Below, one piece after another: positions 51,153-57,625 of a stretch of 57,625 nt of DNA. The notes beneath the pieces are model-generated. The model saw only the letters and a program-made list of their open reading frames with translations, had not been told where the DNA came from and made no database searches. Position numbers and translations under genes: made by a program. Each line of letters begins with the position of its first letter. Position 1 is the first letter of the stretch. Source of the stretch: Dietzia cinnamea NBRC 102147 (lineage in GTDB: Bacteria > Actinomycetota > Actinomycetes > Mycobacteriales > Mycobacteriaceae); NCBI RefSeq assembly GCF_001571065.1, contig NZ_BCSW01000019.1, positions 1 through 57,625 on the forward strand, given 5' to 3'.

Positions 51153-52292
51153 TCACCGGTGGATCGCGGCATCCATCCCCACCAGCGGTGCCCCGGTCCC
51201 GCCCCGGCGATGGGCGACGAGCTCGGCCGCGATCGACAGCGCGGTCTCCGCGGCAGTTCGCGCGCCCAGGTCCAGCCCGATCGGCGAGTGCACGCGCTGC
51301 AGCCCCGCCTCGGGGACCCCCTCCGCGCGCAGGTCGGTCATCCGCTGGGTGTGGGTGCGTCGGCTGCCCATCGCGCCGATGTACCCGGCGCGGGTCCGCA
51401 GCGCCTCGACCAGCAGCGGGATGTCGAACCTGGGATCGTGGGTGAGGACGCAGATCGCGGTGGAGGCGTCGACGCGGGTCCCGGCGAGGTACTGGTGCGG
51501 CCACCGCCGCACCACCTCGGCGGCCGCCGGGAAGCGCTCGGCGGCGGCGAACACCGGTCGGGCATCGCACACCGTCACCCGGTACCCGAGCTGCGCACCC
51601 ATCGGTACGAGGGCCTCGGCGAACGCGGTCGCGCCGAACACCAGCAACCGCGGCGGGTCGAGCCGGTGCAGGAAGACGCGGGCCGGCAGGGCGGCGCCGT
51701 CTGCAGCGCTGTCGGCGGCAGGGTCGGCGGCAGGGGCGGCGAAGACGACGCCGGTTCCGCGCCCCTCGGCGATCGCCGCGGCCACCGGCCCGCCGGCCCA
51801 GGGCGGGGCCTCGTCGTCGTCGACCCCTGTGCCGCCGTCTCCCCCCGCCACCATCCACTGCCCGGTGCACGGGCCGTCCAGAACGGTGGCCGCGACCACG
51901 GCGTGGCCCTCGCGCGCGGCGGTGAGCAGTCGGTCAACGGGGTGCGCGGGGCCCGGCGGTGGCGCGGGGGCGAGGGGTTCGACGAACACCTCGAGCGATC
52001 CGCCGCAGGTCGGGCCCACGTCGAGGAGGTGGTCGGGGAGTTCGTCGCCGTCGGGGCCGAAGCGCGCGAGGGCGGGGTGGCCGTCGGCGAAGACCTGCTC
52101 GCACAGGGTGTACACCGCCGCGTCCACGCAACCGCCGGAGACGCCGCCGACCACCTCGCCGGTCGCGGAGACCGCCATCGCGGTGCCCGGGGCCAGCGGC
52201 GCCGACCCGCCCGTCGCGACGACCCGGGCCAGCGCACACGCGACGCCGGCGGCGCGCCAGCGGGCCAGGGTCTCGGCGACGGGGATGTCCAT
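51153..52292 (-). CDS. xdhC: XdhC/CoxI-family molybdenum-enzyme maturation factor
   Basis: 379 residues. The N-terminal XdhC_CoxI domain has GSAPLAPGTAMAVSATGEVVGGVSGGCVDAAVY near 29-61 with a Cys, plus a second Cys in GPTCGGSLEVFVEP. The C-terminal Rossmann domain has LLVFGATAFAEAL, VCDARPVFA, GYIGAMGSRRTH and SPIGLDLGARTAAE. It sulfurates and inserts the Mo cofactor of XDH, the enzyme encoded at 21780-25420. GlnR-like promoter at 52299-52330 predicts a leaderless start. Confidence 0.88.
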   Translation of the reverse strand: MDIPVAETLARWRAAGVACALARVVATGGSAPLAPGTAMAVSATGEVVGGVSGGCVDAAVYTLCEQVFADGHPALARFGPDGDELPDHLLDVGPTCGGSLEVFVEPLAPAPPPGPAHPVDRLLTAAREGHAVVAATVLDGPCTGQWMVAGGDGGTGVDDDEAPPWAGGPVAAAIAEGRGTGVVFAAPAADPAADSAADGAALPARVFLHRLDPPRLLVFGATAFAEALVPMGAQLGYRVTVCDARPVFAAAERFPAAAEVVRRWPHQYLAGTRVDASTAICVLTHDPRFDIPLLVEALRTRAGYIGAMGSRRTHTQRMTDLRAEGVPEAGLQRVHSPIGLDLGARTAAETALSIAAELVAHRRGGTGAPLVGMDAAIHR

Positions 52293-52298
52293 GCGCTC

Positions 52299-52330
52299 AG
52301 GATGGCGAGGTCACATTGCCGAGGTGTTAC
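52299..52330 (-). promoter_or_regulatory. GlnR-like box and -10 of xdhC
   Basis: Minus strand: GTAAC-acctcg-GCAAT (52315-52330), ten bases, CATCCT (52299-52304). Transcription would begin about at the xdhC ATG (52292), as at ureG. Confidence 0.55.
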
Positions 52331-52339
52331 CGCCGGGAT

Positions 52340-52627
52340 TCAGTCGTGGCGCGCGCCCATGAGGTGCAGGATCCGGTGCACGGTGTCGTCGACGAGGGTG
52401 TAGCGCACGATGCGGCCGTCGGCGTCGTCGCGCGTCGCGCTGACCCAGCCCTGGTCGCGCAGGATCCGCAGCGCCTGGGACGCCGCGTTGCGGGTGATGC
52501 CGACGGCGTCGGCCAGGTCGGAGACCGTCGCGACGCCCGGCCCGGCGTGGTGCATGTGCGCCAGGAGACCGAGGCGGGTGGGGTCGGCGAGCAGGTCGAA
52601 GCGCGCGGCCCAGTCGTTCACGTCCAT
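52340..52627 (-). CDS. ArsR/SmtB-like winged-helix regulator
   Basis: 95 residues from ATG 52627 (an upstream in-frame start at 52711 would cross the promoter region and is rejected). Winged helix: LADPTRLGLLAHM, VSDLADAVGITRNAASQALRIL, VRYTLVDD. The C-terminal helix has three His and an Asp (HRILHLMGARHD), possible metal ligands in the style of the nickel/cobalt sensors NmtR and KmtR. Divergent from the nickel-type importer, whose promoter carries a GTGTCCG palindrome, its candidate operator. Confidence 0.78.
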   Translation of the reverse strand: MDVNDWAARFDLLADPTRLGLLAHMHHAGPGVATVSDLADAVGITRNAASQALRILRDQGWVSATRDDADGRIVRYTLVDDTVHRILHLMGARHD

Positions 52628-52651
52628 CCGTTCACGTCCATCGGTTCCTCC

Positions 52652-52711
52652 GTAACAGCCGCGACACATTCCGCCTCTACGCTCGGGCGCACTAGGTGTC
52701 CGACCGGACAC
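52652..52711 (+). promoter_or_regulatory. GlnR-like box, -10 and GTGTCCG palindrome of the nickel-type importer
   Basis: Plus strand: GTAAC-agccgc-GACAC (52652-52667), ten bases, TACGCT (52678-52683), then GTGTCCG-AC-CGGACAC (52696-52711), a perfect 7-2-7 palindrome just after the expected start of transcription. The box equals the ureA box in both half-sites, tying nickel uptake to urease expression. The palindrome is the likely ArsR-type or other metal-responsive operator. Confidence 0.68.
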
Positions 52712-52737
52712 GTATCTCCCGTGGGTAGGGGACGCAC

Positions 52738-54408
52738 TTGAGACCGTTCTACGCCGTGGCCAGCGTGGGCCTCGCAGTGGCCCTGGCCGCGTCGGGATGC
52801 GCGATGCCGTCCGCCGCTGGTGACGGCGGCGACGGCGGCGGGAGCGTCGGCGGCCGGGTCGTGCTGGCCGACTCGGCGCCGATGGACGAGTTCAACCCGG
52901 TCGCCGGCTACGGCTCCACCGGCGTCTCGCCGCTGTACGAGGGACTCCTGCGCCCAGCGGCCGCGGACGACCAGACGCTCCCCGACCTCGTGCCCGCGCT
53001 GGCCGCGACCGAACCGGAGGTCAGCGATGACGGGCTCACGTGGACCGTGCGGTTACGCGAGGGCGTGCGGTTCCACGACGGCACCACGCTGGACTCCGGG
53101 GACGTCGCCGCCACGTACCGCGCAGTGGTCGATCCGACGTCGGGCTCGCCGATCGCGTCGGACTACACGTCGATCGCCCGGATCGGGACACCGGACACGC
53201 TCACCGTGGAATTCGGGCTCGATGCCCCGGACCCGGGGATGCCCGCACGCCTGCTGCTCGGCATCGCCCCGTCCGAGCTGCTCGCGCCGGGGCCGGCCGC
53301 GGAATCGACGCTCAACACCGCGCCCGTCGGCACGGGGCCGTACCGGCTGGAGCGCCTCTCCCCCGGCGAGGCCGTGCTCGTGGGCAATCCCGACCACCGC
53401 GACGGCGGGCCGGACGTCGACACCCTCGTCCTGCGGTCGGTGCCCGACGAGAACGCCCGCGCCCAGATGGTGCTCACCGGCGAGGTCGACGGCACCGTCC
53501 TGCCGCCCGCCCTCGCCGCGGGGCTGGCCGGCCGCGACGGGCACGAGCTGCTGTCGGTGGGCAGCGCCGACTGGCGGGCCGTGGCCCTGCCCACCGCGCA
53601 CCCGTTCACCGGCGACCCGGCGGTCCGGCGCGCGCTGACGCTGGCCGTCGACCGCGAGGCGCTGGTCGAGCATGTCCTGGCCGGGCACGGTGAGCCCGCC
53701 ACCTCGCCGATCACCGACGCCTACCCGGAGCACGAGCCGGACGACGCGCGACCCCACGCGGACCCTGCCGTGCGCCGGGCCGACGCGCGGGGCCAGCTCG
53801 CCGAGGCCGGGTGGCGGCCCGGTCCCGACGGGGTGCTGGTCCGCGGGGACGGGGCGGGCGGGGTAGACGGGGCCGGCGGGGCAGTCGGGGCCAGGGCCGA
53901 GTTCGTGCTGGCCTACCCCGTCGCCGACTCGCTGCGCCGCGAGCTCGCCTCGGCGGTGGCCGACCAACTGCGCGAGGTGGGCGTGGCCGTAGACCTGTGG
54001 GGCGGGACGTGGGACCAGATCGAGGCCCGCGCCGGGGAGGTGGCGGTCCTGCTCGGCGGCGGCGACAACCCGTACACCGTCGACACCCAGGCCCACCGAA
54101 CCCTGCACTCGCCGACCCCACAGTCCGGGCCGCTGGACAACCCCGGCGACTACGGCGACGACGGCGTCGACCGCGCCCTCGACGCCGCCCGCCGCGCCGC
54201 CGACCCGGCCGAACGGACCCGCCTCTACCGGCAGGCCCAGCGGGCGTACCTCCAGAACCCCGGGCACCTGTTCCTCGTGACTCTCGACCACACCTATCTC
54301 GTCCGCGACACCGGCCACACCGGGCCCGCCCCGATCCTCGAGCCGCACTCCCACGGCGCGACCTGGGGACCGTGGTGGGCGATCGCGCACTGGACGGCCC
54401 GCCCGTGA
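52738..54408 (+). CDS. Nickel/peptide-type ABC substrate-binding lipoprotein
   Basis: 556 residues, SBP_bac_5 family. TTG start after TAGGGG. Leader with lipobox A-S-G-C, Cys21. Motifs: EGLLRPAAADDQTLPDLVPALAATEPEVS, TWTVRLREGVRFHDGT and GTGPYRLERLSPGE. Family members bind nickel (NikA), heme or peptides. The nickel call rests on the GlnR box shared with urease and the metal-type regulator, not on residues. A Gly/Ala-rich insertion (GDGAGGVDGAGGAVGA) near 370 is low complexity. The stop overlaps the next gene (GTGA). Confidence 0.78.
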   Translation: MRPFYAVASVGLAVALAASGCAMPSAAGDGGDGGGSVGGRVVLADSAPMDEFNPVAGYGSTGVSPLYEGLLRPAAADDQTLPDLVPALAATEPEVSDDGLTWTVRLREGVRFHDGTTLDSGDVAATYRAVVDPTSGSPIASDYTSIARIGTPDTLTVEFGLDAPDPGMPARLLLGIAPSELLAPGPAAESTLNTAPVGTGPYRLERLSPGEAVLVGNPDHRDGGPDVDTLVLRSVPDENARAQMVLTGEVDGTVLPPALAAGLAGRDGHELLSVGSADWRAVALPTAHPFTGDPAVRRALTLAVDREALVEHVLAGHGEPATSPITDAYPEHEPDDARPHADPAVRRADARGQLAEAGWRPGPDGVLVRGDGAGGVDGAGGAVGARAEFVLAYPVADSLRRELASAVADQLREVGVAVDLWGGTWDQIEARAGEVAVLLGGGDNPYTVDTQAHRTLHSPTPQSGPLDNPGDYGDDGVDRALDAARRAADPAERTRLYRQAQRAYLQNPGHLFLVTLDHTYLVRDTGHTGPAPILEPHSHGATWGPWWAIAHWTARP

Positions 54409-55400
54409 TCCGACGACTGCGTGAACGGCGGGCCGACCTCGCCCGCGTCACGGTCCGCCGGGCGCTCGCCGCGCCGATCGTCGTGCTCGCCGTGACGCTG
54501 GCGGCGTTCGTCATGGCCGACGCGTCACCGCTCGACCCGCTGGCCGCCCACCTCGGCGACGGGTACGAACGCCTCACCGAGGCCGAGCGCTCGGCCGCCG
54601 CCGTCGCCCTCGGCGTCGATCGGCCCTGGTGGCAGGCCTGGGCGCAGTGGATCGCGGGACTGGCGACCGGCGACGCCGGCTACTCCCCCACCTACCGCCA
54701 ACCGGTGCTCGACGTGCTCACCGAGCGACTTCAGTGGACCGTGGGACTGTCTGCGGTGGGGCTGGGGATCGCCCTCGTCGTCGTCGTCCTCTCCGGCCTC
54801 ATCGCGGCAGCGCGCCCCCACGGCGCGGTCGACCGGGCGCTCGCCGGGGCGGCGGTCACGCTGAGTTCGATCCCGACGTTCGCGCTGGCCCTGGGCTCGG
54901 TGGCGGTGTTCTCGGTGGCGCTGGGGTGGCTGCCCGTCTCCGGCGCGGCCCCGCCCGGCCAGGCGGCCACGGTGGGCGGCGTAGTGCGCTACGGCATGCT
55001 GCCCGCGCTCGTGCTGGCCGCCGGGCAGGTGCCGTGGATGCTGCTCGCGTTCCGGCGGGCGGTGCTCGACGCGGAGGCGTCGCCGGCCGTCGCCGAGGCG
55101 CGGGCCCGTGGACTGGGCGAATGGACCGTTCTGAGCAGGCACGTCGCACCCGTCGCGTGGGCGCCGCTTATCGCGCTGCTCGGCTCGCGGGTGCCCGAAG
55201 TGATGGTCGGATCGCTGGTCGTGGAGACCGTCTTCGCGTGGCCCGGGGTGGCGGCCGCGACCGTCGACGCCGCGCTCGGGGCCGACTTCGCGCTGCTCGC
55301 CGCGGTGACGGTCGCCGCGTCGCTCACCGTCCTGGTCGGCACGTGGCTCGCCGACTGTCTGCTGATGGTCGCCGACCCGAGGGTGCGGATCGATGCGTGA
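54405..55400 (+). CDS. ABC transporter permease, NikB/DppB-like
   Basis: 331 residues, GTG start overlapping the receptor stop. LGVDRPWWQAWAQWIAGLATGDAGYSPTY near 65-95 is the usual post-helix-1 region. The EAA-like loop is AEARARGLGEWTVLSRHVAPVAWAPLIALLGSRVPEVMVGSLVVETVFAWPG. Six hydrophobic segments. Overlaps the next gene by 8 bases. Confidence 0.87.
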   Translation: MIRRLRERRADLARVTVRRALAAPIVVLAVTLAAFVMADASPLDPLAAHLGDGYERLTEAERSAAAVALGVDRPWWQAWAQWIAGLATGDAGYSPTYRQPVLDVLTERLQWTVGLSAVGLGIALVVVVLSGLIAAARPHGAVDRALAGAAVTLSSIPTFALALGSVAVFSVALGWLPVSGAAPPGQAATVGGVVRYGMLPALVLAAGQVPWMLLAFRRAVLDAEASPAVAEARARGLGEWTVLSRHVAPVAWAPLIALLGSRVPEVMVGSLVVETVFAWPGVAAATVDAALGADFALLAAVTVAASLTVLVGTWLADCLLMVADPRVRIDA

Positions 55401-56958
55401 TCGGGCGGTGGGGCGGGTGACTGGCCTGCGGGCGGCGGGCGGGGTGATGCTCGTGGCCGTGGTGGCGTTCGCGCTGCTGTGGCCCGTGATCGCGCCCGCC
55501 GATATGGCGTCGTCGGGCTACCTGTCTGCCGACCTGCCGCCGACGTGGGCGCACCCGATGGGCACCGACGGGCTGGGGCACGACCTGTCCGTCCGGGTGG
55601 CCCAGGGGCTGCGGGTGTCGCTCGCGGTCGCCGCGGGCGCAGCGGTGCTCGCCGGGGTGCTCGGCGTGGCGGTGGGAGCAGGGGCAGCGGCGTGCGGTGG
55701 CCGGGTCGACGCGGCACTCATGCGGTGCACCGACGCGATCGCCGCCGTGCCACACCTGCTCGCCACCGTCGTGGTGGTGGCGTTGTTCCGGGGCTCACAC
55801 GCCGCCATCGTCACGGCCCTGGCGCTGACCCACTGGCCGGCCGTCGCGCGGGTCGTCCGGGCGGAGGCGCAGAAGGTCATGGCGTCGCGGTACGTCGCCG
55901 CCTCCCGTGTCGCCGGGGCGTCCCCGCTGCAGCTCGCGCGGTGGCACGTCCTGCCGGCTGTGGTGGGGCAGGCCGGACTCGCGATGGTGCTCATGGTGCC
56001 GCACGCCGTGTGGCACGAGTCGACGCTCTCGTTCCTCGGCATCGGGATGCCGCCCGAACGGCCGAGCCTCGGCACCCTCGTCGCGCTGTCCCAGTCCGGC
56101 CTCCTGCTCGGCCGGTGGTGGCCGCTGGCCTTCCCCACCGCCGCGCTCATCGCCGTGACCGTGGCGGTGGCGCTGCTGGGGCCCGGGACGCCGGGGCGCG
56201 GGTGGGTGCGGCACGGGGCCCCCGTGGGTGACCACAACCCCGGCGACCACCACCGCGACGACGACGACGAGGTGGGCTCCAGCCGGGCGAGCCTGACGGT
56301 GGACGATCTCGTGGTGGCGCACCGGGGCCCGGGCTCGGTGCGGGCGGTCGACGGGGCATCCCTGCGGATCGAGACGGGCCGGGTCGTGGCGATCATCGGG
56401 CCGTCGGGCGCCGGCAAGTCCAGCCTGCTCGACGCCTGCGCCGGGATGACCCCTGCGAGCGCGATCACCGCAGGCCGGGTGCACCTGGGCCCCGGCGCGT
56501 CGACCGGGCACGTCCCCCAGTCCGCCGCGGCCGCGTTCACCCCGACCCGGCACCTGCGGGGGCAGCTCGAGGAAGGACTCGCCGTTGGGCGCCGGGGCCG
56601 TGGCGCCCGCGGTGGCCCCGGCGTCGACGCCCTCTGCCGGCTCGCGGGGGTCGATCCCGCCCTGGCTGACCGCTACCCGCACCAACTCTCCGGCGGGCAG
56701 CTGCGACGGATGGCGATCGCGGCAGCGCTGAGCGCCGGGCCCACGGTGCTGCTCGCCGACGAACCCACCACCGGCCTGGACGCCGACCTGGCCCGGGCCG
56801 TCCTGACGACGCTGCGCCGACTGGCCGACGACGCCGAGCTCGCAGTGCTGCTCGTGACCCACGACCACGCCGCGCTCGCGGAGAGTGGCGTCGCCGATGA
56901 GGTCCTCGAGATGCATGGCGGGCGGCTCCGGTCGGTCGCGGAGCTGGTGTCGCCATGA
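55393..56958 (+). CDS. Fused ABC permease-ATPase (NikC-NikD-like)
   Basis: 521 residues. Residues 1-265 are a NikC/DppC-like permease (HPMGTDGLGHDLSVRVAQG; EAA-like loop SRVAGASPLQLARWHVLPAV). Residues 300-521 form an ATPase with Walker A GPSGAGKSS (336-344), signature LSGGQ (432-436), Walker B LLADE (453-457), and switch His in THDHAAL. The joint (about 274-293) is rich in His and Asp (DHNPGDHHRDDDDE), a possible metal-binding tract. Permease and nucleotide-binding domains are normally separate in this family. No stop or frameshift is seen at the joint. Confidence 0.85.
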   Translation: MRDRAVGRVTGLRAAGGVMLVAVVAFALLWPVIAPADMASSGYLSADLPPTWAHPMGTDGLGHDLSVRVAQGLRVSLAVAAGAAVLAGVLGVAVGAGAAACGGRVDAALMRCTDAIAAVPHLLATVVVVALFRGSHAAIVTALALTHWPAVARVVRAEAQKVMASRYVAASRVAGASPLQLARWHVLPAVVGQAGLAMVLMVPHAVWHESTLSFLGIGMPPERPSLGTLVALSQSGLLLGRWWPLAFPTAALIAVTVAVALLGPGTPGRGWVRHGAPVGDHNPGDHHRDDDDEVGSSRASLTVDDLVVAHRGPGSVRAVDGASLRIETGRVVAIIGPSGAGKSSLLDACAGMTPASAITAGRVHLGPGASTGHVPQSAAAAFTPTRHLRGQLEEGLAVGRRGRGARGGPGVDALCRLAGVDPALADRYPHQLSGGQLRRMAIAAALSAGPTVLLADEPTTGLDADLARAVLTTLRRLADDAELAVLLVTHDHAALAESGVADEVLEMHGGRLRSVAELVSP

Positions 56959-57625
56959 CGCTGTCCGCACGCGGGGTCGCCTTCCGGCACGCCGGGGCCG
57001 ACGGATTCACGTTGCCCCCGACCGATCTGACCGTGCGCGGGGGCCGGATCACCGCGCTCGTGGGCCCCTCCGGAAGTGGGAAGACCACCCTCGCGCACCT
57101 GCTCGCCGGGCTGCTGTCGCCCACCGCCGGGGAGGTGACGGTGACCGATGAGCCCATGACGCCGACCGACGGCCCGGGTGTGCGGGAGGTGCGGCGCCGG
57201 CGCGGCCGACTGCCCGGGCACACGGCGCTGCTGGATCAGGACCCGATGGCGTCGGCGGACCCCCGGATGACTCTCCGCCGGATGATCGCGCTCCCCGGAC
57301 GGCTGCGCGGGAGCCCGGTGGACGTGGACGCGCTCGCCCGGGAGGTCGGACTGGACCCCGGCCTACTCGACCGACGGCCCGAACAGGTCTCCGGCGGACA
57401 ACTCCACCGCGCCTGCCTCGCCCGGGCGCTGGCCCAGCGGCCGCGTTACCTGATCGCCGACGAGGCCACCGCGCATCTGGACCCCGAGAGCACGAACGCG
57501 ATCGCGGGCGTCCTGCGGGCCCGCGCCGACGGGGGGCTCGGCGTCCTCGCGATCACCCATGATCAGCGGCTCGCCGCCGACTGGGCTGACGTCGTCCACA
57601 CGATGGGCGGCGCCGCCGGAACTAG
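56955..57625 (+). CDS. ABC transporter ATP-binding protein, NikE/DppF-like (3' end outside window)
   Basis: At least 223 residues. Walker A GPSGSGKTT (37-45), signature VSGGQLHRACLARAL, Walker B YLIADEATAHLD, switch His in AITHDQ. Second ATPase of the importer. ATG overlaps the fusion gene's stop (ATGA). Cut by the right window edge. Confidence 0.88.
   Translation, partial: MTLSARGVAFRHAGADGFTLPPTDLTVRGGRITALVGPSGSGKTTLAHLLAGLLSPTAGEVTVTDEPMTPTDGPGVREVRRRRGRLPGHTALLDQDPMASADPRMTLRRMIALPGRLRGSPVDVDALAREVGLDPGLLDRRPEQVSGGQLHRACLARALAQRPRYLIADEATAHLDPESTNAIAGVLRARADGGLGVLAITHDQRLAADWADVVHTMGGAAGT

Noticed and set aside
1-57625. tRNA, rRNA, CRISPR arrays, insertion sequences, guanidine (ykkC) or purine riboswitches
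   Set aside because: Looked for in intergenic gaps and found no cloverleaf, spaced repeats, transposase motifs or riboswitch core. The gaps are mostly short and accounted for by promoters and hairpins.

Overview
The window is high-GC DNA from an actinobacterium. Leader peptides, GTG/TTG starts, translationally coupled ATGA/GTGA gene junctions, a 13E12-type DUF222-HNH gene and GlnR-like boxes suggest a member of the Mycobacteriales (Dietzia/Gordonia/Rhodococcus range). The genus is not assigned. Almost every gene serves the recovery of nitrogen from purines, allantoin, creatinine- or pyrimidine-like rings and urea.

Layout. 1-3486 (minus): urea ABC transporter urtA-urtB-urtC, leaving the window at the left edge. 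3853-9980 (minus): urease locus ureA, a CbiX-like His-rich protein, a fused ureB-ureC, ureF, ureG, ureD, with no ureE. 10102-12170 (minus): Rieske oxygenase plus reductase, divergent from an XRE-cupin regulator (12352, plus). 13070-19717 (plus): amidohydrolase, aldehyde dehydrogenase, split TPP-dependent decarboxylase, GMC oxidoreductase, OHCU decarboxylase and HIU hydrolase. 20404-34031 (minus): a coupled run of xanthine dehydrogenase, three amidohydrolases (one lacking metal ligands), creatininase, a flavin oxidase, a PNPOx-like protein, a nucleobase deaminase and two paralogous binding proteins. 34152-37224 (minus): ABC permease, ATPase and a cytosine-deaminase-like hydrolase. 37560-40247 (plus): a second XRE-cupin regulator and a DUF222-HNH protein. 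40259-43844 (minus): flavin monooxygenase, alpha/beta hydrolase and 2OG-Fe(II)-type oxygenase. 43999-49382 (minus): allantoin operon (GntR, racemase, DUF6986-like lyase, allantoinase, allantoicase), with a divergent NCS1 permease. 51153-52292 (minus): XdhC-like maturation factor. 52340-57625: an ArsR-type regulator and a nickel/peptide-type ABC importer, including a permease-ATPase fusion, running off the right edge.

How they fit. Guanine and hypoxanthine would go through the deaminases and XDH to urate, then HIU, OHCU, allantoin, allantoate and ureidoglycolate plus urea. Urea from this route or from Urt is split by urease, whose nickel is probably supplied by the right-hand importer. No conventional urate oxidase or ureidoglycolate lyase is visible, so unassigned oxidases or lyases here, or genes elsewhere, must fill those steps.

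The most striking signal is regulatory. Twelve intergenic sites match GNNAC-N6-GNNAC (GlnR-like). Ten bases after each lies a candidate -10 hexamer, which is convincing at most but not all sites. Several promoters carry an additional, different palindrome next to the -10, suggesting global nitrogen activation gated by a local repressor. A second unexplained element is a family of 47-nt hairpins (18-nt arm, 11-nt loop, 18-nt arm), five intergenic copies and one degenerate copy inside a coding sequence.
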